Shown here: one piece after another, positions 27,178-36,603 of the stretch
How positions within the stretch are numbered: the first letter of the stretch is position 1
Layout of the letters: every line of letters starts with the position of its first letter
Assembly: GCA_023910605.1 (NCBI GenBank)
Contig: JAAVVV010000001.1
Location: forward strand, 1,540,698 to 1,604,697
DNA from: Bosea sp. (in: a-proteobacteria)
GTDB lineage: Bacteria; Pseudomonadota; Alphaproteobacteria; Rhizobiales; Beijerinckiaceae
Length of the DNA: 64,000 bases
Direction: 5' to 3'
The notes under the pieces: model-generated
Database searches by the model: none
Told to the model about the DNA's origin: nothing
Seen by the model: only the letters and a program-made list of their open reading frames with translations
Position numbers and translations under genes: made by a program

Positions 27178-28550
27178 CCTCTCGATCGCTTCTCGAGCGC
27201 CGCCACGGTGCGGAAGGCTACGATGAGCGCGCCGATGCCGAACACGGCGCCGCCTGCGGCCATGCCGATCAGCGCCCCGTGAGGTCCGCCCCACCAGGCG
27301 CCGAGCCAGACCAGCGGCAGGGTGCCGAACGTGGCCCGCCCCCAGTTGAAGGCCGTGGAGTAGAGCGGGAAGCCGAGATTGTTGAAGGCGGCGTTGGCCA
27401 CGAACAGGCCGCCCAGCGTCAGCCACATCGGACCCGAGACGATGGTGAACAGGCTCAGCAGTTCCGCGGTGAGGCCGGTGACCTGGAACAGCGCGACGAG
27501 CTGGTTCTGCGCCAGCATCAGGATGAACCAGACCGGCACGACATAGAGCGCGCAGAACAGCGTGGCGTCGCGCATCACCTGCCGCATCCGGTCGAAGCGC
27601 CCCGCGCCCCAGTTCTGGCCGAGGATGGGGCCCACCGCCCCGGAGAGCGCGAACAGCACCCCGAAGGCCAGCGGCACGATGCGGTCGATGATCGCGAAGG
27701 CAGCGACCGCCTTGTCGCCATATTGCGCCATGGTGGAGGCCACGAAGATATTGGCCATCGGCGTCGCGAGGTTGGTCAGCACGGCGGGCAAGGCGATGAA
27801 GCTGCCCAGCCGCATGTCGCTGAACAGATGCGAACGCCTCGGCCAGGCCACGATGTCATGGACGTGCACCGCTCCCCACCAGCCCACCACCACGAAGACG
27901 ACGCGCGAGACAACGGTCGCCCAGGCCGCGCCATCGGTGCCGAGCCCGGCCCAGAAGATCAGCAACGGGTCCAGCCCGGCGATGACGATCCCGCCCGAGA
28001 GCGTCACATACATTGCCTTTTTGGCATCCCCCACGGCGCGCAGCGCGCCGGAAAAGCCCATGCCCAGCGCCATCAGCACATTGGAGGGAATGGCGATGAT
28101 CAGGAAGCGTTCGGCGACATCCCGCGCCTCGCCCGTGGCGCCAAGGCCCTCCAGCAGCCAGGGCATGGCGGCCAGCATCATCGCGCTCACGACCACCGCC
28201 GTGGCCACCATCAGCGCGATGGTGGAGCCCGCGATCTCCCGCGCCCGCTGCCGCTTGCCGGCGCCGATCTCGCGGGAGGCGAGCGCGCTCACCGCGATCA
28301 GGAAGCCGATATTGACCGAGGTGGACAGGAACAGGATCAACGTGGCGAAGCCCACGCCCGCTGTCGCGGCCGGCCGCCCGAGCCACGAGACATAGAGCAG
28401 CGACAGAAAATCCACGAGGAAGACCGCCATCAGCCCCACCGATCCGGTGGCGGTCATGACGATGACATGGCGCATGGTCGAGCCGCTGACGAACACGGCC
28501 TGGGGCCTGGCCTTGGGCGGGCTCGCCTGCGCGGCCTGCCCTGGCAGCAT
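27171..28550 (-). CDS. MATE family multidrug/toxin exporter
   Basis: A 459-residue inner-membrane protein with about 12 hydrophobic segments in two homologous halves, matching the MatE fold (GTDGAAWATVVSRVVFVVVG, PILGQNWGAGRFDR). It is expected to export cationic compounds using an H+ or Na+ gradient. The substrate cannot be read from sequence. The ATG at 28550 follows the antiporter pseudogene stop by 17 bases, so it was probably the second gene of an operon with it. Confidence 0.92.
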   Translation of the reverse strand: MLPGQAAQASPPKARPQAVFVSGSTMRHVIVMTATGSVGLMAVFLVDFLSLLYVSWLGRPAATAGVGFATLILFLSTSVNIGFLIAVSALASREIGAGKRQRAREIAGSTIALMVATAVVVSAMMLAAMPWLLEGLGATGEARDVAERFLIIAIPSNVLMALGMGFSGALRAVGDAKKAMYVTLSGGIVIAGLDPLLIFWAGLGTDGAAWATVVSRVVFVVVGWWGAVHVHDIVAWPRRSHLFSDMRLGSFIALPAVLTNLATPMANIFVASTMAQYGDKAVAAFAIIDRIVPLAFGVLFALSGAVGPILGQNWGAGRFDRMRQVMRDATLFCALYVVPVWFILMLAQNQLVALFQVTGLTAELLSLFTIVSGPMWLTLGGLFVANAAFNNLGFPLYSTAFNWGRATFGTLPLVWLGAWWGGPHGALIGMAAGGAVFGIGALIVAFRTVAALEKRSRGD

Positions 28551-28567
28551 ATCGGTCCGGTCGATTC

Positions 28568-29112
28568 TCAAACGGGCGCTCCTGCGGAGTCCCGCGCGGC
28601 GGGCCCGCTGGTGTCGTTGCGGTCCGGCGCTGAATGCCCGACGGCCGCGCGTGTCTCCTCGTTGAGCGCAGCGCCGGCCTTTTTCGGCTGCGCCAGCGGC
28701 TCGGGCGTCAAGACCAGCGTCGTGCCGCACATCAGATCGGGCCGCGCCATGATGCCATCCGTGGCCTGGACCTCCAGCCGCTGCAGGTCGCGCTTGCGCA
28801 CATCGGCGGTGCGATCTCGGCGATATGCCGCGCCGCCTGCCGATCCTTGACACAGACCGCGATCAGCCGCGATGGCTGCAACTCGAACCCGACGATGAAC
28901 AGCAGCAGGACCACGCCGATTTCCGCCACACCCCGGATCGCGGCTGCATCGGTGACCATGCCCGGCACGAAGGGCCCGATGACGATGCCGGCAGCGAGAT
29001 AGCCCAGCACCGCGGAGAGACCGAAGCGTCGGAACAGCGGCGCCGCGATCACCGCACCGGCGCAGAAGGTCACGATGGGCGGCAGGAAGCTGGCATGGGA
29101 TGCGTCGGCCAT
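28568..29112 (-). pseudogene. Decayed KefB/CPA2-type cation:proton antiporter (internal deletions and frameshift)
   Basis: The first frame, from the ATG at 29112, encodes a typical CPA2 N-terminus (PLFRRFGLSAVLGYLAAGIV, GVVLLLFIVGFELQPSRLIA). It then jumps to VCVKDRQAARHIAEIA, which resembles the TrkA-N nucleotide-binding domain. The tail of such proteins (DVRKRDLQRLEVQATDGIM, GAALNEETR) continues in another frame to the stop at 28568. Full-length relatives have about 600 residues, while only about 180 codons remain and 545 nt is not a multiple of three. At least two deletions and a frameshift are needed. K+/H+ exchange activity is not expected. An assembly error is the alternative. Confidence 0.85.
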
Positions 29113-29237
29113 TGGCGGGGCTTGCTTGCTGGGGTGGGCCCCGACAACCATATGCCGGGGGCCCGCATGAGATAACCCCCGCCGCGCCAAACCGCGAGTC
29201 CTCGTCGTGAATTATGATGGCCGCGCAGAACGGCTGC

Positions 29238-29858
29238 TCAGTCGAGGCAAAGCCCGAGCCCGTTGAGCCTCTGGCGGAGCGATGCGGCTCCAGCATGGAC
29301 ATGGCCATGCAGGCCGGCTGCGATGGCGCCCTCCACATTCTCCGGCCTGTCGTCCGTGAACAAGGCTCGGCCCGGATCCACGCCGAACCGGCCGAGTGCG
29401 CGGCGGAAGATCTCCGGGTCAGGCTTCTGTACGCCCATCGCGGCGGAGGTGAGGATGTCGTCGCCGAAGATCGGCCGAAGCTCAGGGAAGAGCTCATCGA
29501 GCGCCGCCCCGGTAAGGTGGCCATTATTGGTGAGGATGCCGATCCGCGCCTGCTGCCCGATCCGCGCCGCCAGCGACAGCATGTCGGGCCATGGCGTCAT
29601 GGCGGCGCGCCGGTTTGCCGTCCAGTCGGCACGCGTGAAGGGCATCCCCAGCCGCGCCGCGAAACCCGTCAGGTAAGCGTCAGCATCGATGTGGCCGGCG
29701 TCTGCCTCGTCCTCGAAGCCCGAGTGCCAGATCGCATCCGCGATGGCGTCGGCCGGCCGGCCGCTCAGCCGCGCCAGCTCCGCCACGCGGCCCGGCCAGT
29801 CATAGGCGCAGAGCACGTCGTCCATGTCGAAGAGCACGAGGCGGATGGGGGAGGGCAT
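29238..29858 (-). CDS. HAD-superfamily hydrolase
   Basis: A 206-residue HAD hydrolase with all four motifs: VLFDMDDVLC (nucleophile and acid Asp, about 7-15), GILTNNG (motif II), KPDPEIF (motif III Lys) and LFTDDRPENV (motif IV). It resembles the sugar-phosphatase/epoxide-hydrolase-N type subfamily (IA-variant 3). The substrate is unknown. The start at 29858 places it divergent from ispH across 130 bp. Confidence 0.9.
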   Translation of the reverse strand: MPSPIRLVLFDMDDVLCAYDWPGRVAELARLSGRPADAIADAIWHSGFEDEADAGHIDADAYLTGFAARLGMPFTRADWTANRRAAMTPWPDMLSLAARIGQQARIGILTNNGHLTGAALDELFPELRPIFGDDILTSAAMGVQKPDPEIFRRALGRFGVDPGRALFTDDRPENVEGAIAAGLHGHVHAGAASLRQRLNGLGLCLD

Positions 29859-29988
29859 CTGGGACAGTCCGGGCAGGTGAGGGCTTGAGGCGATGCGGCC
29901 GTGCTTGACACAATCGCGATTGCGCCGAAAGAAGCGTCCTCCTACATCGCAGATGACGAAGCCGGGGGCGGGACCGCCGACAGCCAAC

Positions 29989-30945
29989 ATGAAACCTCGC
30001 CTCGACATCCTGCTATGCGCGCCGCGCGGCTTCTGCGCCGGCGTGGTCCGCGCGATCGACGCCGTCGAGCAGGCGCTGAAGCTGCACGGCGCGCCGGTCT
30101 ATGTGCGCCACGAGATCGTGCACAACAAATATGTCGTGGACGGGCTGCGCAAGAAGGGCGCCGTCTTCGTCAGGGAACTCTCGGAAGTCGCCGACACCTC
30201 GCGCCCCGTCATCTTCTCGGCGCATGGCGTGCCGAAATCCGTGCCGGCCGACGCAAGGGAACGGCAGCTCCACGCCATCGACGCCACCTGCCCGCTGGTC
30301 ACCAAGGTGCACCGTGAAGCCGAGATCCATCACCGCCGCGGCCGGCACATCATCATGGTCGGCCATGCCGGCCACCCGGAAGTGGTGGGCACGATGGGCC
30401 AGCTGCCGCCCGGCGCGATCACCCTTGTCGAGACGGTCGAGGATGTGGCGAGGCTTTCCCCGCCCGATCCGGCCGCGCTCGCCTTCGTGACGCAGACGAC
30501 GCTTTCGGTGGATGACACGGCCGAGATCGTGGCAGCGCTGCAGGCCCGTTTCCCGGCCATGGTCGCCCCCCACAGGGAGGATATCTGTTACGCCACCACC
30601 AACCGGCAGGAAGCGGTGAAGGCCGTGGCCCCGCGCGTGGACGGCATGATCGTGGTGGGCTCGCCCAACTCATCCAATTCCCAGCGCCTGCGCGAGGTGG
30701 CCGAACGCGCCGGCGCGCGCGTCGCCCATCTCGTGCTGCGCGCCGGGGACATCGACTGGGCCGTGTTCGGCTCGGTCGCCTCGCTCGGCATCACCGCCGG
30801 CGCCTCTGCGCCCGAGGTTCTGGTCGAGGAGATCATCGACGCTTTCGCCGCGCGCTATGACGTCAATGTCGAGCAGGTCTCGACCGCCGACGAGAGCGTG
30901 TTCTTTCCCCTGCCGCGCGAGCTGCGACCCGTGGCGGCGGATTGA
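29989..30945 (+). CDS. ispH: 4-hydroxy-3-methylbut-2-enyl diphosphate reductase
   Basis: Last enzyme of the MEP isoprenoid pathway, an iron-sulfur protein that makes IPP and DMAPP. The 318-residue product shows the three cluster Cys contexts: [14 protein letters not shown] (about Cys13), [11 protein letters not shown] and [11 protein letters not shown]. It also has [16 protein letters not shown] and [10 protein letters not shown] use the ATG at 29989 ([14 protein letters not shown]). An upstream extension lacks conservation. thrB starts 3 bases after the stop. Confidence 0.96.
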   Translation: MKPRLDILLCAPRGFCAGVVRAIDAVEQALKLHGAPVYVRHEIVHNKYVVDGLRKKGAVFVRELSEVADTSRPVIFSAHGVPKSVPADARERQLHAIDATCPLVTKVHREAEIHHRRGRHIIMVGHAGHPEVVGTMGQLPPGAITLVETVEDVARLSPPDPAALAFVTQTTLSVDDTAEIVAALQARFPAMVAPHREDICYATTNRQEAVKAVAPRVDGMIVVGSPNSSNSQRLREVAERAGARVAHLVLRAGDIDWAVFGSVASLGITAGASAPEVLVEEIIDAFAARYDVNVEQVSTADESVFFPLPRELRPVAAD

Positions 30946-30948
30946 TCC

Positions 30949-31914
30949 ATGGCCGTCTACACGGATGTTTCCGACGAGGATCTGGCAGCCTTCGTCGCGC
31001 GCTACGACATCGGCGAGCCGATCGCCTTCAAGGGCATAGCCGAGGGCGTCTCCAACTCCAATTTCTTCCTGCAAACGACGAAGGACCGCTTCATCCTCAC
31101 TGTCTATGAGGCGCGGGCCCCGCGTGAGGACCTGCCCTTCTTCATCGGCCTGATGGACCATCTCGCGGCGCATGGCTTCGATTGCCCGCGCCCGATCCGG
31201 ATGCGCGATGGCGGGGCGCTGGCCGACATCGCCGGCAAGCCGGCGGCGCTGGTGAGCTATCTGGACGGCATGTCCGTGCGCAAGCCCAGCGCCCAGCATT
31301 GCCGCGCCGCGGGCCATGCCATGGCGGCGCTGCATGAGGCAGGGCGCGGCTTTGGCCTGCGCCGGCCCAATCCGCTCTCGGTGTCGGGCTGGCGGCCGCT
31401 GGCCGAGGCGAGCGGCGCGCGCGCCGAGCGCATCTCGCCGGGGCTCAGCCAGCGCATCGCCGGGGAGGTGGCCTTCCATGAGGCCAACTGGCCCAGCGGC
31501 CTGCCCATCGGCGTGATCCATGCCGACATGTTTCCCGACAACGTGTTCTTCCTGCTCGGCCGCTGCTCGGGCGTGATCGACTTCTACTTCGCGGCCGATG
31601 ACGCGCTCGCCTTCGATCTCGCCATCGGCCTCAACGCCTGGTGCTTCGAGCCCGACGCCTCGTTCAACCTCACCAAGGGCCGCGCCCTGCTTGCGGGCTA
31701 TGAGGAAGTCCGCCGGCTGACGGATGCTGAGGTCGCGGCGCTGCCGATGCTGGCGCGCGGGGCAGCGCTGCGCTTTCTGCTGACGCGCACCGTCGACCTG
31801 CTCGATGTGCCGGCGGGCGCGCTGGTCAAGCCGCACGACCCCATGCCCTACGACCGGCGCCTCGCCTTTCATCGCCGCATCGGCTCGGCCTCCGAATATG
31901 GATTGACGCGATGA
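30949..31914 (+). CDS. thrB: Homoserine kinase, APH-fold (ThrB type II)
   Basis: Phosphorylates homoserine for threonine synthesis. The 321-residue protein is the aminoglycoside-phosphotransferase-fold ThrB found in alpha- and gammaproteobacteria rather than the GHMP type. The motifs are GVSNSNFFL (nucleotide loop), [13 protein letters not shown] (Brenner-type catalytic Asp, about 193) and GVIDFYFA (metal Asp). It starts 3 bases after ispH and overlaps rnhA by ATGA, forming ispH-thrB-rnhA. Confidence 0.95.
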   Translation: MAVYTDVSDEDLAAFVARYDIGEPIAFKGIAEGVSNSNFFLQTTKDRFILTVYEARAPREDLPFFIGLMDHLAAHGFDCPRPIRMRDGGALADIAGKPAALVSYLDGMSVRKPSAQHCRAAGHAMAALHEAGRGFGLRRPNPLSVSGWRPLAEASGARAERISPGLSQRIAGEVAFHEANWPSGLPIGVIHADMFPDNVFFLLGRCSGVIDFYFAADDALAFDLAIGLNAWCFEPDASFNLTKGRALLAGYEEVRRLTDAEVAALPMLARGAALRFLLTRTVDLLDVPAGALVKPHDPMPYDRRLAFHRRIGSASEYGLTR

Positions 31915-32372
31915 GCGATGGCGCAGCTTCCGGCAAGGTCGTCGTCTTCACCGACGGCGCCTGCTCGGGCAATCCTGGCCCCGGTGGATGGGGCGCGATC
32001 CTGACCTATGGCGGGGTCGAGAAGGAACTGATGGGCGGGGAGCGGCTCACCACCAACAACCGCATGGAGCTGATGGCCGCGATCAGCGCGCTGGAGGCCA
32101 TGAAGCGCCCGTGCCGGGTGGAGCTGCACACCGACAGCCAGTATGTGAAGAACGGCATAACCGGCTGGATCCACAACTGGAAGCGCAATGGCTGGCGCAC
32201 CGCCGACAGGAAGCCCGTCAAGAACGAGGATCTCTGGCGCCGGCTCGATCAGGCGCTGGCCATCCATGCGGTGGATTGGCGCTGGGTGAAGGGGCATGCC
32301 GGCCATGACATGAATGAGCGCGCCGATGCCCTGGCGCGCGCCGGCCTCAAGAACGGCCTGGAGGCAGGCTGA
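31911..32372 (+). CDS. rnhA: Ribonuclease HI
   Basis: Degrades the RNA strand of RNA-DNA hybrids. The 153-residue product has the DEDD catalytic set: [19 protein letters not shown] (first Asp), NRMELMAAI (Glu), LHTDSQYV (Asp) and [17 protein letters not shown] (His loop and last Asp). ATGA overlap with thrB indicates coupled translation, a conserved arrangement in Hyphomicrobiales. Confidence 0.97.
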   Translation: MSDGAASGKVVVFTDGACSGNPGPGGWGAILTYGGVEKELMGGERLTTNNRMELMAAISALEAMKRPCRVELHTDSQYVKNGITGWIHNWKRNGWRTADRKPVKNEDLWRRLDQALAIHAVDWRWVKGHAGHDMNERADALARAGLKNGLEAG

Positions 32373-32393
32373 GCGGGGCGAACGGCCCGCGCT

Positions 32394-33839
32394 TCAGCGG
32401 CGGCCCGCGCGGGTGGCGAGGCCCGCGCCCTGCATCAGCGCCAGCGCGTCGCTGCTGCCCGCGACCACGCAGTTGCGCCCCGACTTCTTGGCCCGGTAAA
32501 GAGCCCCGTCGGCGGCCTGCAGCGCCGCGTCGATGCTCAGGCCCGCGCCCCAGCCGGCCACGCCGAAACTGCAGGTTATCATGGCAGGGCCGACGGATGT
32601 GGCCACCGGGCTGACCTGGACACGCACCCGTGCGCGCTCGGCGAACTGCATGGCTTCGTCCAGCCCGTATGGCAGCACGCAGACGAATTCGTCGCCGCCC
32701 GGCCGGCCCAGGAAGCCGTCGGCATCGCCTGTCACATCGAGCAGGATCGCGGCCACCTGGCGCAGCACATCGTCGCCCGCGCCGTGGCCATGGCGGTCGT
32801 TGATGTGCTTGAACTGGTCGATGTCGACCGCGATCACCGTGCGCTCACAGCCCCTGCGGCTCCATTCGTCGGCTGCGGCGAAGAGGCCGCGGCGGTTGAG
32901 CGCGCCCGTCAGCGGATCGGAATGGGCGAGGCCGCGCAGCACGTCGCCCTCATCCTGCTGCCGGCTGATTTCCGAGCGCAGTTGCTGGTGTTCGCGCTCA
33001 AGCACCAGGTTGGCGAACTTGAGGGCGGTGATGTCGGCAAGGTGAACCAGCGCGCCGTCGAAGAGCGGCGTGATCTGCGCACGGATGTGCCGGGTCTCGC
33101 CGCCCACCTCTCTGGAGAGATCGACATTGGCGGTGTCGCGCCACAGGATCACGTTCTGCAGCGCGGTCCAGACTTCGGCGCCTGACAGCAGCGGCGTCGA
33201 GCGCAACAGGGAGCCCTCGCCGGCCTCGTCCATCAGCGCGATGGCGGCCGGATTGAGCGAGATGATCTGCGCATCGGTGAGCATGCCGTCTGCCTGCCGC
33301 ATGGCCCTGAGCGCCACGATGCCGTCAGGCAGGACGTTGAGCATGGATTGCAGGAAATCCTGCGCGAACTCGCGCGGGCGATTGTAGACGATGAAGGCCG
33401 TCGCGCCGTCATCCATGAGCACCGGCAGCACCAGGCCCTCCCAGGTGTGGATCATCGACGCCTTGACGGCGCGGTGGATGGTGAAGAGCGGCGCCTGCGT
33501 CTGCGCAGACTCGCGGTACACCGCCTCGAAGAAGCCCTGCTGCGGCCCCTCGAAATCGGCGGTGGTGTGCCCGGTCATGTCGAAGGCCGCGATCTCCGCG
33601 ATGTCCTGGCCGTAATGGGTGTAGCGGTAGCTGCCGTCGGCGAGAGGCTCCAGCCGCATCAGGTTGCGGGCATAACGCTCGAGGAGCGGCACATCGAAGG
33701 CCGCGATGTGCGGCGCCCGGCCACGTCCGACCGTAAGGTAAAGGTCATGTAATTCGGGAATGTCACGCGATTGGGCGCGCAACCGGAAATCCTGACGGTG
33801 CACTTCGGCGAACATGTTGTGCGGCACGGACCTGACCAC
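32394..33839 (-). CDS. PAS-GGDEF protein, probable diguanylate cyclase
   Basis: A 481-residue cytoplasmic protein. The N-terminal PAS-like region (about 20-160; VGRGRAPHIAAFDVPLLERY, YRYTHYGQDI) is followed by a second PAS-like segment (about 165-275) and a short coiled coil. The GGDEF domain (about 310-470) has an intact signature, GRPGGDEFVCVLP, and substrate/metal residues in VAVDIDQFKHINDRHGH-type sequence (here VIAVDIDQFKHINDRHGHGA). No RxxD inhibitory site precedes GGDEF. It starts at a GTG (33839) behind an AT-rich segment. An internal ATG at residue 9 is an alternative start. Confidence 0.9.
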   Translation of the reverse strand: MVRSVPHNMFAEVHRQDFRLRAQSRDIPELHDLYLTVGRGRAPHIAAFDVPLLERYARNLMRLEPLADGSYRYTHYGQDIAEIAAFDMTGHTTADFEGPQQGFFEAVYRESAQTQAPLFTIHRAVKASMIHTWEGLVLPVLMDDGATAFIVYNRPREFAQDFLQSMLNVLPDGIVALRAMRQADGMLTDAQIISLNPAAIALMDEAGEGSLLRSTPLLSGAEVWTALQNVILWRDTANVDLSREVGGETRHIRAQITPLFDGALVHLADITALKFANLVLEREHQQLRSEISRQQDEGDVLRGLAHSDPLTGALNRRGLFAAADEWSRRGCERTVIAVDIDQFKHINDRHGHGAGDDVLRQVAAILLDVTGDADGFLGRPGGDEFVCVLPYGLDEAMQFAERARVRVQVSPVATSVGPAMITCSFGVAGWGAGLSIDAALQAADGALYRAKKSGRNCVVAGSSDALALMQGAGLATRAGRR

Positions 33840-33925
33840 TGTAAAGAACGGGTCTCATGGTGTAGGCTTGGCCCGGTTGAAGAAAACTTAAATAGAAATA
33901 ACAAATACATCATGTTGCGTTTCGT

Positions 33926-35251
33926 TTAGCTGCGGCGCGGCTGGTCACGATCCTCAAGTCTGAGCCGGGAGGCCATCCTTAGCCCGAAGACGGCGATCAG
34001 CAGCAGGAACCATATCGGATCCGCGCGCCGGAAATAGAACACCTCGAGACACATCCCCAGCGAGATGAACAGCCAGATGGCGAGGCACGCCCCCGCGAAG
34101 CGCCGGTTGGCATCGCCCGGCCGGTGGTTGTGATAATCCCACACCGGCTTGAGCAGGAAGATGTAGACCACCAGAACCAGCCCCGGAATGCCCAGGGTCA
34201 GCAGCACGTCGAGATAGCCGTTATGGCCATGGATGATGTTCTGCACCTCCCAGGCCAGCTCGAGCTTGGATTCCCCGCGCATGGTGTGGTCGGTCAGCCA
34301 GAAGGATTCAAAGCCGAATCCGGTCCATGGCCGCTCCGCCAGCTTCTCGAAGCCGAAGCGCCAGATGTCGAAGCGCCCGGTGAAGCTCGGGTCCTTGAGC
34401 AGGGCGCGGTTGAGCTCGGCGATGCCGGGGAAGAGCGCCGAGCCGAGCGTCAGCACGTTGAGCGTCAGGATCGGCCCGAGCAGCAGCCCGGCGCGCACCA
34501 CAAGGAACGGAATGCGCTCAGCGAGATAGGCGAGGACCAGCGCGATCGGCAGCAGGCCAAGCGAGGTCTTGGAGCGCGTGAGATACAGGAACGTGACCGC
34601 CCCGATCAGCAGCACAAGGCCCACCGCACGACGCCCCGAGCGCAGCGCATAGACGCCGATGATGGCGAACGCCGCCATCATCGCCCCGGCTATGTTCTTG
34701 TGGGAGAATTGGCCGCGCCAGGAGCCGGCATGCTCTGGCTCGAACGTGTCCACATCGGTGTGGATGGCGATATCGGGCAGCAGCAGCACCCCCGCCCAGG
34801 CCACGGCCAGCGTGAGGAGCACCGTGCCGTAGAACAGCCTCTGGAAACGGGCGTAGTCGCGCGGCAGGGCCAGCAGCGACGCCGCCAGGATCATCGCGAT
34901 GAGCGTGAAGGCCAGCGCCCGGAAGGACGAGCCAATGTCGAGCGCGGGCATGATGCTGACCAGAAGCCAGCCGAGCATGGCGGCATAGGACAGTTGCAGC
35001 AGCGGCCTGATCCGGCGCAGATCGCCCAGCGCCAGCCCGATCACGCTGGCGACAGCCAGGGCCGAGAAGGTGATCTGGTTGACCAGATCGGACGTCGCTG
35101 CGCCGACCACACCCGGCTGCGGTGGATCATAGGGGCGCGTGGTGACCCACACCGCCAGCAGGATGAGCACGAAGATCGCCTCGCGAAAGCGGTCGGCCAC
35201 GAGGGCCGGCAAGGCGCCTTGCGGCGAGCGTGCTGCCGCCTGCCAGCTCAT
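33926..35251 (-). CDS. O-antigen ligase/polymerase-like membrane protein (Wzy_C family)
   Basis: A 441-residue inner-membrane protein with about ten hydrophobic segments. The large periplasmic loop carries the Wzy_C-type signature WTGFGFESFW and IIHGHNGYLDVLLTLGIPG with the conserved His, seen in WaaL ligases and Wzy polymerases. It probably joins or polymerises O-polysaccharide or another surface glycan, though ligase versus polymerase cannot be told apart from sequence. The start overlaps the stop of the upstream membrane-protein gene (ATGA). The neighbours do not form an obvious polysaccharide cluster. Confidence 0.82.
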   Translation of the reverse strand: MSWQAAARSPQGALPALVADRFREAIFVLILLAVWVTTRPYDPPQPGVVGAATSDLVNQITFSALAVASVIGLALGDLRRIRPLLQLSYAAMLGWLLVSIMPALDIGSSFRALAFTLIAMILAASLLALPRDYARFQRLFYGTVLLTLAVAWAGVLLLPDIAIHTDVDTFEPEHAGSWRGQFSHKNIAGAMMAAFAIIGVYALRSGRRAVGLVLLIGAVTFLYLTRSKTSLGLLPIALVLAYLAERIPFLVVRAGLLLGPILTLNVLTLGSALFPGIAELNRALLKDPSFTGRFDIWRFGFEKLAERPWTGFGFESFWLTDHTMRGESKLELAWEVQNIIHGHNGYLDVLLTLGIPGLVLVVYIFLLKPVWDYHNHRPGDANRRFAGACLAIWLFISLGMCLEVFYFRRADPIWFLLLIAVFGLRMASRLRLEDRDQPRRS

Positions 35252-36522
35252 GCCTGCGCGCCAGGCCCGTCCCGGGCGGGGCGGCCGGCGCCGATGATGC
35301 CAGCAGCGACGATGGCGAGCGTCAGCACCGGCAGCACCGCGATGCGCGCATCCGTCAAGGGGAAGGCGAGCGTGCGGGCGGCCACGCTTCCGATGGCGGC
35401 AAGCGCCAGCCCCAGCAGCACCGGCGGGATGGCGCGGGCCTTCGCCCACATCAGCGTGGCCAGCAGCATGGCCAGCATCATCCAGCCCCAGTTTTCCTCA
35501 CGCAGCATCCGAAGGCTCGACCGCGCGATCGCCGAGGCGTGCACCCGCCAGTCATAGACGAGGGCCGGGCCTGACAGGTTGTCTGGCTGGGCCACGAAGG
35601 AGAAGTTGAAATGTGTCCACCAGCCGGGATGGGCAATGCCCGCCTTGGCCAGCATGTAGGCGACCGCCCCGCCCAGCGCCGCAAGCCACGGCCCCGCGCC
35701 GACGGTCCGGACCGCGCCTGTCAGCGCCCGGTGGATCGGCTGGCCGGCGAGGAAGGCCGCCAGCGCCCCCCCCGAGACCAGCGCAATCGGCAGGCCGCTC
35801 GTGACCACCGCCATGTCTGGGCGGAAGAGCACCGCCAGCACCAGCAGGGCCAGCGCCGGTGCTGGCACGGCCAGTCTTCCGGCGACCGCGATCAGCGCCA
35901 TGGCAGAGACGCCAAGCGCCGCGACGACGGCATCGGGCGTAACCGTTGTCGCCAGGTCGATCACACGCAGCGCAGCCAGCATGGGCACCGTGAAGCCGAT
36001 GAGATGCAGGGCCCCGAGCGCATGGAAGCTCCAAAGCAGCATCCCCAGCATGACCAGGATGGCCGCAAGACTGAGCGCGCGCCCGGCCGTGACAATGTCG
36101 CCAAACCGCGACAGCACGGACAATGTGGCGATGTAGCCGCCCTTCACCTGATACATGGGCAGCATCGAGACGAAGTTCTCGGCGCTGGCGGCCTGTGCGG
36201 CGCGGTAGGGCAGGGAGGATGTCAGCTCATGGAACTGCGTGGGCGACACATGGGCCTGGACCAGCGCATAGGCGCGCCGGTGCAGCGCTGCCGGGTCGGT
36301 TTCGCCCTGATGCACCATGACCGAGGCCGCATAGGGCAGGGCGTCCCAGTTCGCGATCGGCCGGGTCAGCGCCATCAGCGTCACCAGCCCGCAGAAGGCG
36401 AGATAAAGCAGGACCGAGACCTGACCGGCAAAGCCGAGCCGGGCCGGCGCTCCCGAGCGTGCGTGGAGCGAAGATGCCGTATGCGTGGTATCGGCCACGG
36501 CCCCTCCCACCGGAATGCCCAT
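35248..36522 (-). CDS. Polytopic membrane protein of unknown function, possible GT-C-like
   Basis: A 424-residue protein with about ten predicted membrane segments. After the first segment comes an extracytoplasmic loop with NWDALPYAASVMVHQGE and a stretch of about 90 residues before the next helix, reminiscent of GT-C glycosyltransferases in which an acidic residue follows the first helix. It is translationally coupled to the O-antigen-ligase-like gene. I do not recognise the family. The start could be the ATG at 36522 or a GTG/TTG further upstream (to 36561). Confidence 0.65.
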   Translation of the reverse strand: MGIPVGGAVADTTHTASSLHARSGAPARLGFAGQVSVLLYLAFCGLVTLMALTRPIANWDALPYAASVMVHQGETDPAALHRRAYALVQAHVSPTQFHELTSSLPYRAAQAASAENFVSMLPMYQVKGGYIATLSVLSRFGDIVTAGRALSLAAILVMLGMLLWSFHALGALHLIGFTVPMLAALRVIDLATTVTPDAVVAALGVSAMALIAVAGRLAVPAPALALLVLAVLFRPDMAVVTSGLPIALVSGGALAAFLAGQPIHRALTGAVRTVGAGPWLAALGGAVAYMLAKAGIAHPGWWTHFNFSFVAQPDNLSGPALVYDWRVHASAIARSSLRMLREENWGWMMLAMLLATLMWAKARAIPPVLLGLALAAIGSVAARTLAFPLTDARIAVLPVLTLAIVAAGIIGAGRPARDGPGAQA

Positions 36523-36603
36523 ATGAGCGACAAGAATACAGCGGTCGGGGGGGCGGGCCAAGCAACAAAGCCCAAGACCGTTAATCAGAAGGGTTATGCT
36601 GCC

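Noticed and set aside
27060..28850. A 596-codon plus-strand frame opposite the MATE gene
   Set aside because: It is antisense to a transporter with clear membrane topology. Its own product is an implausible His/Arg/Gln-rich chain.
28551..28853. N-terminal extension of the MATE protein
   Set aside because: The added sequence is antisense-like Arg/Ala/Gly and runs across the antiporter remnant. The ATG at 28550 gives the normal family start.
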